From: Symsagittifera roscoffensis
Taxonomy: Eukaryota; Xenacoelomorpha; Acoela; Convolutidae
Assembly (NCBI RefSeq): GCF_963678635.1
Contig: NC_087063.1
Coordinates: 72,625,617-72,689,616, forward strand
DNA length: 64,000 bases
Reading direction: 5' to 3'
In this document: positions 22,324-33,458 of the stretch, piece after piece
Layout: each line of letters begins with the position of its first letter
How positions within the stretch are numbered: position 1 is the stretch's first letter
The notes under the pieces: generated by a model
What the model saw: the letters and a program-made list of their open reading frames with translations, nothing else
What the model was told of the DNA's origin: nothing
The model's database searches: none
Translations under genes and position numbers: made by a program

Positions 22324-22444
22324 GTAAGTTTAAAATAGTAACTAACGAACTACTCGCGTTCTAATTATACCTGAACCTTGTGGATCGATTTACTATTCTC
22401 AACCCTTGAACACAATCATTACCCCTAAGTAAGATTAAGTAAGT
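22324..22444 (+). promoter_or_regulatory. Candidate 5' splice sites in the leader
   Basis: GTAAGT occurs at 22324-22329 and again at 22439-22444, with GTAAGA at 22429-22434. Either could join to the acceptor at 32104 to make a subgenomic mRNA for ORF C, env and ORF D. Confidence 0.35.
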
Positions 22445-22625
22445 TAACACCTTAGCTTATACTAGCCACGAGAAAGTAAAAAATCATTCTTCGGAATTGA
22501 TATACTTTTCTCTCCAACCCTGAACAAATAGACCCAGGTTAAGCTAACCAAAAAATCGTAAGGACTAACAATTTAAGAAAATAGAAATCATCTAACAACT
22601 TTTTGCATCCGTCATCCTAAACCTT

Positions 22626-23042
22626 ATGTCATTTAAAAATCTAGGAAACAAACAAACAATCGTTTTACCTAACTGTGAAATAGATAACAAAAAATACGAC
22701 CTTGTAATCACACCTCATACACAAACAGTTGGATATATTAGAACAAAACGACAAACACTAAAAAGGAAAATAATAACTAAACAAAGACAAATAACACGAA
22801 AAATATTTTCCAAAAATAGAAACGCATTTTCAGAACCAGAAGCCAGCAATTTAGACGAACTTTATAAATTAAAAGAATCTATAGATAAAAATTGCCCCAT
22901 TCACGATCAATTATATTTTTCCGACTCAGAAACAACTTCAAATTCATCAAAAAGAGGAAAAAGAAGAATAAAAAAGCAATACAAACACAAACCAGTACAT
23001 TTATATAATTGGAATCAACCAATTAGACATATTACCTATTAA
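22626..23042 (+). CDS. ORF A: small basic accessory protein (138 aa)
   Basis: The first large ORF of the element, starting at ATG and intact to TAA. The product is lysine/arginine-rich, with basic clusters around residues 40-65 and near the C-terminus (SKRGKRRIKKQYKHK), which resemble nuclear-localisation or RNA-binding segments. No known domain was recognised. It ends 18 nt before the gag ATG and is in the same frame, so its TAA could be the true stop of a separate protein or a nonsense mutation inside an even longer Gag. Codon use is A-rich like the rest of the element. Confidence 0.6.
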   Translation: MSFKNLGNKQTIVLPNCEIDNKKYDLVITPHTQTVGYIRTKRQTLKRKIITKQRQITRKIFSKNRNAFSEPEASNLDELYKLKESIDKNCPIHDQLYFSDSETTSNSSKRGKRRIKKQYKHKPVHLYNWNQPIRHITY

Positions 23043-23060
23043 CAGTCATTAAACGAAAAA

Positions 23061-26000
23061 ATGAGCCAAACACGCACTCCAAGTGAAGATAGTCCAGATG
23101 ATGACGATATCTACCCCTTCCTCGTAGATGCACCCAATGATAGAGGACAGCATATGCTTTGCAAGAATTTACTCCTAAATTTATTTGAAGCCGGAATCAG
23201 CCCATGTAAAGCAGAGTTCCCAGATGTAAAGATCAAAAGACAAATTATTGATCACTATCTGAAAGATATATGTAATTTGACACAACAATACGGAATCTAA
23301 CACCATAGAATTCAGCTCACCAAACCCGAATCACCGCAAATATGTAATTCAAACAGACGACCTTGATTTAGAATTTTCAAAAGTATTCTCAGAATACATA
23401 AAAAGCATACAATATCATAACTCACAAAGAGCAAACTCCATATTCACTAATGAAGTTTTTGCCATAATATATAGTTATATCTCAATATTAGAAAACGAAA
23501 TCCCAATCCCAACTGTCTCACCGACAGAGACATCTAAACATATAAGGGTACGACATGAAATCACACTATTTTCAACTTTTCTACATATAATTAAAGAAAA
23601 TTTCACTAAAGATGATGTTTCACAACATACAAAACATGACTTACAAAAAATTTTGGCATGGTTTATAATAGATTATTTCACACATAATATAGATTTAATT
23701 TCACAAGCTAGAAAAAATTTCAGACCTCAAAATTCAAACGATGATACCGCCATCACAGAACAGTCAGACTACGTTTGGGACCCCGAATGGTCTCATTATG
23801 CATTTATAAATATCCCACAGTCAATTGCAAGTCAAGCAATAAGTACAATATCTTATACAAGAGATTATGTAAGAGTAGTACCATTAACCATTGATGCAAC
23901 ACCATTAAACTATAATACATTTCTACCGGATACGCGAAATAACAGCTTAAACTCGATCGTCATACACAATGAAAACCTTAATGGAACTAGCAACCTCACT
24001 CAACAAGATATTCAAACACCATCACACTTCATAAATGAAGAAATTGTACAAACAACAACAACTACACAACAAAGTATTTCACCAATACGTCCAAATTTAA
24101 CAACACCAAGAAATACAAACACTTCACTAGCACAGGTAACCTTACAATCAACCGTTAAACCTTCGGTTGCTCCAAAATATTCACAAATGGATTATCAAAC
24201 ATATAGACCCATGACAATACCGTCAAAAACACGCAGAACGTTCACAAGAAACAATTTTGCGGAACACAATTATAATTACACACATTCATCAAAAACAAAC
24301 TATCCCCCCCGAAAAAATAATAATAATCAGATAAGATATCGATATTGGGATAACCCAATGGCAACAACCAATTCAGTAAATTTTCAAACTAATTCACATC
24401 CTCCACAGGATCGTAGTGAAAATTACCCATTCTTTCAACAGAATAAAAATAAAAAGCAAGCATCTCATCAAACGGATTATTTATCCTCTGACGATGATTA
24501 TTTACAACCAGATATATTTGCACCATACACTCAAGAATATCGTGGACAAGGAGTGCAAAAACCATATACATATCATATAATTTTTTCCCCACATCAAATA
24601 GATACACAAAATCAACAACCAATACAAATGCAAAACCCAATTATTACACAATCTTTTCAACCAATTCAGCCACAAAACCCAATGATTACACACTCGTATC
24701 AACCAACACAAATGCAAAATGAAATACCACTTCCATATTACCTTTAACAACACGAAATAACAAAAAATCAACTTTCGAATTTTTCACAAATGCCAAATGC
24801 AGCAGAATCATTACAAATGACAATGAATCCATACCTTATGGGTGGATCATCAATAACATCAAACAAACCATTAATGGTATTCACAGAAAAAGACCCTGAA
24901 TATTCTGTAGAAGATTATTTAAATGCAGTAACAGCAAATTTAATTTTAAATATAGGACCTGAACCAATTAATACGCCACTACATCAAAACTGGATACATC
25001 GACGCACAGCGTTGATACAGACAACCTTAGACGGCGCAGCCCAAAAATGGTTTTCAGTATTGCCTTAGAAATAAAATCAAACTGGAAAAGATTTACACAA
25101 GAATTTTCAAAAATGTTTGACTCCGAGAGAAACAAACAACAACAAAGAGTTTTAAGTAATGAAATTCGCAGATTACCAAATGAAACCATCAAACAATTAG
25201 CAGTACGTATCGAAACACTAGTTCGAAAAGCATATTCATTAAATACACACGACTATAAAAACACAAAAATGACAGAAATCTTAATGATGACCTTAACACC
25301 TCAATTAAGGAAAATAGCAATAAAAAAGAGAGCATCCCATCCCTCCTCAATTCGAGAGCCCGATTTAGATTTTCGAAAACTAGTAGACAAACTAGAGCAA
25401 GCGGAAATCACAATGAAACTTGAAGAAACAGAAAATCTGAAATTACAATATGTTAACCGAATTGAAACAAATACCACAAATATCAATAATATACAGGAAT
25501 CAGATACAGACCTCGTTGAAAAAATCACTGAAATACTCAATATTTACGAAAAACACCCAAACTTTAAAGGCAAAACATCTTTCAAAAAATGGTGTAATTA
25601 TTGCCGACGATACGGACATAGTATTTCTGAATGTAGACAAAAACAACAGGACAATCAAAACAAACCTCAAAAATATAAAGAACCAGATAAATCATTCTAT
25701 CATTACATGAAAAAAAATCAAAATCTACCGAACAAAAGTGTATACAGCAACAACAGTTCAGGAAAACCACTTCCGAACAATACCAATTACACGAGAACTC
25801 AATCACCATATAACTCAAGTTATAGAGGAAGATCACCAGAACGAAGAAATACACAAAATTCGTCACAAAATCATTATAATAGACCAAATAGTCGAAATCA
25901 CTACTCCAGATCAAATTCGAATACAACACAATTTGTTTCTAGATCTAATTCCCAATCAAGAAATAATTACTATCCAAACAATCAATCACGAAACTCATCA

Positions 26001-26429
26001 TACAATAGAAATAGAAACTACTCCAATAATCGAAATAGAAGTTATTCAAACAACCGAAACCAGAATTACCCAAACAATTGATCAAGGAATAACTCATATA
26101 ATAGATCAAACTATAACAGACCAAACAATAATTATCAAAACAGATCACAAAATAATTCACAAAATCGACATTCAAGTTATAATAACCGTTATAGAAATTA
26201 TTCCCAATCACCACACAGGAATAATAACCATTATAAAAATTCTAATAATCGCCACAGAAGTAGTACACCTAAACATCAAAGAAATATTAATCAAGTACAA
26301 TCAAATCCAGAAACAACATCAGACCCCCCAGGTATTGATGACACAGGAAATAACGAACTACAACTAAATCAAATAAACTGTGAATCATCAGATTCAGAAA
26401 GTGATACAGAAAACACTATCTCCATAAAT
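23061..26429 (+). pseudogene. gag: gag: long N-terminal region, capsid and zinc knuckle, broken
   Basis: Gag starts at ATG 23061 with an acidic N-terminus (SEDSPDDDD). About 560 codons of non-canonical sequence follow: a helical part, then a Thr/Asn/Gln-rich part with three imperfect 14-residue repeats (about 24612-24730, unit like QPIQMQNPIITQSF). From about 24790 a Ty3-type capsid region follows (AAQKWFSVLP, then an RxLxNE-type helix region). Next is one CCHC zinc knuckle (CNYCRRYGHSISEC) near 25591-25632 and a Ser/Arg/Asn/Tyr-rich tail. Breaks: frame change at 23278-23298, TAA at 24745-24747, frame change at about 25047-25064, TGA at 26079-26081. Between breaks the frames are long and clean, so one original polyprotein is likely. 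It runs into pol in the same frame. Confidence 0.8.
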
Positions 26430-29400
26430 GTGATAGCAGTCGAAAATGACTACGAACCTATTATATTTGAACAACTTTTTTCATCACATATATATGAAAA
26501 TCAATTAGAACTCCTTCACAATTATTATATTGAACCCATCCATTCTACACAAACGGCACAAGAAACTAACGAAATCAACACTACAAATCAATCCAATGAA
26601 AATAATAAAACAAAACGCTTGAATACAAATCACATCTATCAAAATATACAAAAAGAACAACCCAAAGAAAAAATTTGGACAACATCATTTCTTTTAGAAA
26701 GTCCAAGAAACAAAGAATTTCAACCACCAGATCTTGAAATTGATTTTTTAATTGATTCAGGAGCAGAATCAAACATAATAAACATTCCCACATGGAATGA
26801 GATAAAAACATTACACCCAAAACTAACGCCCCTTGAAACCTCCAGTAAACTAGCAACAGCGCAAGGATCAACATTGGTAAACTATGGAAAAATTCAATTA
26901 TTTCTTCTCCCCACAAGAACAATAGAGCAAAAGAAAATTTTAAATAAACCATTTAAACAAATATTCCATATCACTGATATTAAACACAATATTATTGGAA
27001 TACCATTTATCTCTAAATATATACCAACAAACAACATTTTGAATAGTAAAATACTAATCAAAGATAAATACACAAAAACAAAAGACACATCCCTAACATT
27101 TTTTCAAAGATTAAATAAACAACCACCATTCTTTTCAAAATTTTATCCGATATTTAATCAACAAAGAAAACACCTGAAACCACTATCAGGAAACATATAT
27201 AATTTTTCAATAAAACAAGTTCACCAATATGATAAAAAACAAAATAAACAACAACTCTATATGTCAGATTTTGAATTCAAACCTATCCATAAGTTTTTCA
27301 AAATCACAATTTCATCCATAAAATATTTGAAAAACTCGAATTCAGATATTATTTCTCTACATGTATACAACAATACACCCTATCAAGTAACATTACCTTT
27401 AGAACTTTTAGGCTATTGCGAAACCAACGCTACGATATCACCAATACACGAAAAAGCATACCGCGTAAATAATATACTCCAAGTATTAGATATTTGTCAA
27501 TCCACAATTCTTAATGAAGAATTATCCATAAATAATATAATAAGTAATGAAAAAAATAATACAGATTATTTCACAAAAACCTCATCTTTCAAACCTACAT
27601 TCAACATAAATAATTATACAGAGAATCAACAGAAATTTTTAACAATGTTTAACTTCCAACATTCACAAATAACACAAGACGAATTTGATAAATTAGCCAA
27701 ACAGCTAATAAAATATTCATCAGTCTATGCAACATCCAAATTTGATGTTGGCAAAATCAGTTCATCACTACATCTCCCATTAAAACCTGACGCAGTTTTC
27801 AAAAAACAAAGAGCAAGTAAAGTACCAATTCATTTACACGATAAAGTGAACATATTACTCGATATTTTAGAACAATACAAAATTATCTTACCGGTAAACA
27901 AAGAAGAACAACCAAAAGGTAACACATTTATCAACCCTGTTATCATCCTAGCAAAAAGAGAATCATTAAAAATAGTTCTAGACGCTAGATACCTTAATTC
28001 ACTAATAGACGAATCAAAATGCAATTGGCCTATTGAACCAATACAAGTTATTTTAACAAAACTAAACGGAAAATACTTTACAACCGCAGATATGAATAGT
28101 GCATATAATCAAATGCCACTAGATGAACAATCGCGACGCTTAACACAATTTGTTATTGGAAATCAGCAATATGAATTCAACCGCCTATTCTATGGAATAT
28201 CCATAGGACCAGCAGCATTTTCAGCTTTTATGAGCAAAATTTTTCGACCACTAATACTCAAGAAAAACGCAATCACCTATTTAGACGATGTTTTTATGCA
28301 ATCACAGACAAAAGAAGAAATGTTCAATGTTTTAGAACACTATCACAAAATACTTCAGAACGAAAATCTGAAGGCCGCCCCCGATAAATCACACTTCTTT
28401 TTAACACGAGTTTAATTCTTAGGACACAATATAGAAAGAAAAACAATCACTCCATTAAAATCACGCATTGATGCTATTCAAAAGCTCCAATCACCAACAA
28501 ACAAAAAGAAAATCCAAGAATTCCTTGGAATGTTAAATTTTTTAAGCAAATATGTCTATAAAATGCAATTATACCTAAGACCATTCTATAATATACTTAG
28601 ACAACAAAATAATTTTGAATGGAATACAGAACATCAAACACGAATTGAAGAAATTAAAAAACTCTTAACTGAACAAATTTCGAATACAATTCCAGATCCA
28701 AATCAACCATTCTATGCAATGTGCGATGCTTCGAATTTTGGCATCGGCGCAGCATTATTACAATCACACAATGGTACAAACAAAATGAACCTTATATCAG
28801 CAAATTCTCGACTATTCACTCAAGCAGAGCTACGACTCTCAACTCTAATGAGAGAATGTACAGCTATAATATATACACTAACAGAATATGAATTTCTGAT
28901 ACTTGGATCAAAACATCCAACAGTTCTATTCACAGATCACAAACCAATCATTTTTCTCTTTACACAAAAATCTAATCCAAATCACCGAGTTTATAGATTT
29001 CAGCTAATTCTAATGAAATTCCCAAACTTACATATAGTTTGGACAGCAGGAAAGAATCTTGCATTACCAGACACTTTAAGTCGAAATACACCACCTGAAT
29101 TACTTACACGTAAAACTACAGTTGAAATACCCAAAAATATAAAATTTTACCTTGCAGAAAACGAAACATCACCCCGACTAGAATGAAAATATGCAGTAAA
29201 AACTGACGTTGAACAATCACAGATAAACAATCTACAACACTTCCCACTTTATTTAGATTGCCAAAATAACCACTACGAAGTTGATCTACTTGGAACGTCA
29301 ACTTTCAAACCAATTCCATACTCACAATGGATAAAAAATAACGCCCAACAAAAAAGAGTAAAACAACACCCGCATAAAAAATACCTTTTTCCATTAATTG

Positions 29401-29573
29401 AAAAAGAAAATCTAACTAATAAAATAAATTTATCAGGACCACAAACAAACGATTCAAAATACACAATAAATCAAGTTTTTGACCTCCATGACCCACTTGA
29501 TACAATTCCTTTATCTAAATTAGAAATTGAAAACATTTTTCTCCCCCCAACGAATAAAGTCACAATTAATACT
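26430..29573 (+). pseudogene. pol: pol: protease, reverse transcriptase, RNase H, broken
   Basis: This continues the gag frame. The protease active site is LIDSGAES (about 26747-26770). RT motifs occur in order: ILDARYLNSL, TADMNSAYNQMPL, RLFYGISIGPAAF and the catalytic TYLDDVFM (about 28276-28299). RNase H follows with MCDASNFGIGAAL, MRECTAI and FTDHKPI, keeping the expected acidic residues. Order and motifs are typical of Ty3/Gypsy Pol, which copies genomic RNA to DNA in the particle. Breaks: TAA at 28413-28415, at the RT thumb just before FLGH, and TGA at 29184-29186 after RNase H. No frameshift was found in this part. Confidence 0.92.
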
Positions 29574-31309
29574 TTGAAACAATATCAAAATTTTGACCCA
29601 GTAATTAGACAACTAAAATCATGGCACAAATATAAAACTAAACCCGTCAAGGCAGATACAACTATTTTAGGAAATAAAACACTCCTCCGATATTTTCGAA
29701 AATTTAATAATACAACAATTAACGAAAACACAGACCTTCTAGAATACCAATTAAATGAATCTACAGTTCCCTGTCTCCCTCTAAGTATGATTCTTATAGC
29801 TTTTAAAAATTCACATACACAAAACATTAAAGGACACTCTGGATCAGAGAAAACATATTCAAATTTCATACAAAACTTTTATTTTCCAAATGCACCAATT
29901 TGGATAAAAGTACTATGCAATGATTGTATAGTATGTCAGCTAAATAAACCTTATCCAAATCAAAAACAAATAGCACAAAAACAAGATTTTAAAGGACAAA
30001 GTTTGTACTTTAACCACCGTATTTCATTTGATACAAAAGGACCAATTTCACCCTCATCCGAAGGAAACTCCTACATTATGGTAATTGTTGACGCGTTTAC
30101 ACATTATGTAGCACTTAACCCAGTACCACATTGTAACGCTTATTACGCTTACACAACACTCTATGAACACTGGATAGCCAAATTCGGACTACCAGAAATT
30201 TTAGTTACAGACAACGGTACAGAATTCATAACTAAGGAAATCATCACGATATGTCATTTATATAACATCAAACACAAACCACGTACATCTCACGCACCTT
30301 GGAAAAACGGCTTAGTCGAAGGTATGAACCGTTCACTACAAGAATATCTTAGATGTATCATCAATGGAAATGATACAAGATACACCGAATGGTCAGCAGA
30401 TGTAAAACTATTTCCCTTAGCATATAATTCACAAATCACGACAACTCTAGGAATGTCACCATATGAAATAGTTTTTAATCAAAAGCCACGCAAATCAATT
30501 ATGTTTACAACAAACTCTCATAAAAATGCACAAATCATTGTCAACCAAATAAAAACTCAATTTGTTATAACCTACCTTTACACACACACGATGAAGATCA
30601 TTTTCATCACCCACAAATTCTTAAATTAGCCTACGGTACACACACCGAATGGATTTTAAACAGAGATAAAAAACACAATGAAATTTACCAAAAAGTAACA
30701 AAAAAGTTGTTACAAAGACAAAACATTAATGAACAAATAAATTCACGCTTTACACCAGCCTCCGATTTAAATATTGGAACATTTGTTTTAATACCCAATT
30801 TTAACACTCAAAAAGGAATCTCTAAAAAATTACAACCCCTTCGTAAAAGACCATACCAAATAATTGCCAAACCCACTGATGTCACATATAAAATTACCGA
30901 CTCAGACAAAAAAGAAATTGTTCAACATCGAAACAACCTATTACCTTATTACCCAAAAGAATACGCACTACGCGAACTAACTCAATTATATTCGTTCACA
31001 GGTTTAAAAGTTATTCAAAATAACCCACATACGGAGAATAAAACAAAGGAACAATATGACATTCATCTCGAGAACCAAAATAAAAAATCAACTATAACGA
31101 AAAACAATACAAAAAAACTAGATCAAAATATACCTCAAAAAGAAAGAAAAAATAGAAAATTGACAGAAAAAATAATACCCCAAGAACAAATCGACAAATC
31201 AGAACATAGAGAGTCATCACGACTTAGAAATCAACCACGTAAAAACTATAAAACATTCATTCCACAATCTAAAATATTAAAGAAAGTCGAATTTCAAAAA
31301 CAGCTTTAA
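29574..31309 (+). pseudogene. pol: pol: integrase with GPY/F-like C-terminus, broken
   Basis: This continues the Pol frame. The zinc-binding part has a histidine pair (SHTQNIKGHSG) and CNDCIVC. The catalytic core keeps FDTKGP, VTDNGTEF and NGLVEGMNR, the D, D and E of the DDE triad. The C-terminal part (30707-31309) contains KRPYQII and LLPYYPKE, as in GPY/F modules of Ty3/Gypsy integrases, then a Lys/Gln-rich basic tail. A frameshift lies between about 30545 and 30580, between core and C-terminal domain. The role is insertion of element cDNA into host DNA. No chromodomain was seen. Confidence 0.9.
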
Positions 31310-32129
31310 TTTTATATTTAACAATTTTTGCACCTCTGAAATATTTTGAACTTTCATTTTTCAAAATAACATGCTGACAAACAAGCAACGATTCTAGTTC
31401 AAAATTAGCCAATAGGATTCATCCAATCCGTCACCTTCTCTAACTCTAACACAAACCAACTAGACGAACGATATTAAACTCCAGGAATATCTATAACTAT
31501 AACTTTGCGACCTCCAGGTCAAAAATAAGCAAACCACTCCAACTTGACAACTAAAATAAATATCACCATAATATCATAACCCTCCCTTATCTAATAACCC
31601 AAAGATCAACAATAATTCCCCAACTCCGATCTCAAATACCCCCCAAACAAATATGTTAAATTAGCCTAAAGTAAAAGAACGACCATTTTAATTAGCCTAA
31701 AGTATAAAAATCTCAAAAATACCCCAGATCACTTGACAAAAAAAAATAAAGACAAAGAAGACCTCCCGATCACCATAAAATTCGCCCCCAACAATTTTTC
31801 ACAAAACTCAACCCACTTGTCAAAAAACCAATAAATAATTCGACCACAATTGAAAATTGCCTCAAACAACAAAAAATATTCGATCGAGAAGCCATTTCTT
31901 AAATGCTCTTCTCTCGACCAGTCAACATAATTCTTAACATTCTCATAAACTTTTTAACGATATTTAAACTTTTAATCATATTTCTTTTTGATACCTTTGA
32001 ATCTTTTGTAATAATCTTAATCATTTTTTGCAATATTTTTTAAATTTTCTATTCCATATTTGAACTATACCTCCAGCTTTCGAAAGCTATTGACTATATC
32101 CACAGGTACGATTCACAAAACTTATCTAA
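31310..32129 (+). other. Pol-to-ORF C spacer with 3' splice site
   Basis: There is no ORF. The first part is A/C-rich like the coding region. From about 31895 the + strand becomes T/C-rich for 200 bases, ending in CTATATCCACAG at 32104, 25 nt before the ORF C ATG. A long pyrimidine tract, TTGAC-like branch sequences and the AG make a good acceptor for a spliced subgenomic mRNA. Confidence 0.55.
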
Positions 32130-33458
32130 ATGATACGAACCATTTTTAGTAGAACAGATATTTTTTTACTATTTGTAATTTTTATAACATTTCTATCATC
32201 CCTCATCTTGACAATATGCAAATGTATAAAGAAAGCAATCATCACATTCGCCCTAGCAACAATCCTCCTAATTCTTTTTCTAGAAGAATACTATAATAAA
32301 CATAAATTTTTCCACTAAAAGAATAAATAAAAAACCATCAAAAATTGCTAACCAACAACCACTCAGTCAGTCTTCACCGACATCATCCCAAGATAACCCA
32401 ACACCATCTTCAACTACCCAAAACCCCCAAACATCCACACGAATTTCCTTTCAAGATAACCCATATACCTTTGAAGAACGACACGCTCGCTTATCTCAAC
32501 CACTAGAACCAGTTCAACGACAAGCACCTCTAAGCGAACCAACATATAACTTATACCCAACACTACCACAAGAATTAAGTAGAATACGAAATCCTAGTCA
32601 AAACCAAAATACAGTTGAAATAAATAGACAAATTATACATCCTCGACGAAACAGAAATTTTCAAACTCCCCGAGTTCATTTTGATATACCTCAATCCCCA
32701 TCACAAAGTACTCCAGAAAACCCCATTGGCATATTACCAGAAACCCCTACGCTTCTTTCACAACGTAGCGCCTCAAGCCTACCCTCAGATTACTTAGGTT
32801 CAACACCAACATCTGAACAAATTCGTGAAAACCCTTTTAACCCCACAAACCAAACATCACGACTACCATATTGGACAACACATTCATTCACACAAGGTGA
32901 ACCAAATTTAATCAATGATCCAATAGATATTTCTACGGATACAACAACATCCTCATCACTACCAGAAACATTATCACTACCATCAACACCATCAATAAGC
33001 CAGATTTCACCACCGTCTTTTAACTTAAATTTCCCAAATAACCTCGACGCTAGATATCGAGAACAATCATCAACAAATATTCCTTTAAGACTAGACTGGA
33101 ATACATTCACTGCACCTCCACCATTATTTGGACAACACCCAGAAAGTAACCGACTCCACAACTGGGCACTAAATAGACTACAATATCGACAAGACATCCA
33201 CGAAGACATTCGTGATCATAACATCCAAATACTCCAACAAAAAATCTACAATTAAAATTTGAAATCACGGTTAAATTAAGCAACATTACTCAACATCCCT
33301 ATCCATTAAACCCACCAAATATAACAGCTCAATCCCTACCACCACCATTTATAACAACTGAAGTGATATACAAATACGACAGATATACCAAAAAGACAAT
33401 TGGTTACATCACATTTTATAACCCATACTCAGGATTATCATACACATGTATATTCTAA
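32130..33458 (+). pseudogene. ORF C: membrane-anchored Pro/Ser/Thr-rich accessory protein, broken
   Basis: It starts at ATG 32130 with about 60 residues holding two hydrophobic segments (LLFVIFITFLSSLILTI and TFALATILLILFL) separated by a Cys/Lys motif. The frame then shifts near a T-run at 32307-32311. About 310 codons of Pro/Ser/Thr/Gln-rich sequence follow (to the stop at 33253-33255), with no ATG of their own. A second shift near 33250 leads to about 65 more codons ending at TAA 33456-33458. The two shifts cancel, so start and end are in one frame. The end overlaps the env ATG by 13 nt. The function is unknown; topology suggests a membrane protein with a long polar tail. Alternatives are two separate overlapping ORFs or programmed frameshifting. 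Confidence 0.5.

Larger units (their letters stand above)
21379..22625 (+). other. Long 5' leader of the LTR element
   Basis: About 1.25 kb between the LTR and ORF A. It holds the primer-binding site, a weak ORF (21466-21699), two near-identical 25-nt hairpin units (22026-22050 and 22085-22109), and good 5' splice-site cores GTAAGT at 22324-22329 and 22439-22444. These could supply the donor for subgenomic env-type mRNAs. The rest is AT-rich with short repeated motifs such as AGACCCAGG. Confidence 0.6.

Noticed and set aside
22626-31309. Host multi-exon gene reading of the gag-pol region
   Set aside because: Protease, RT, RNase H and integrase order, LTRs and primer-binding site identify a retroelement.
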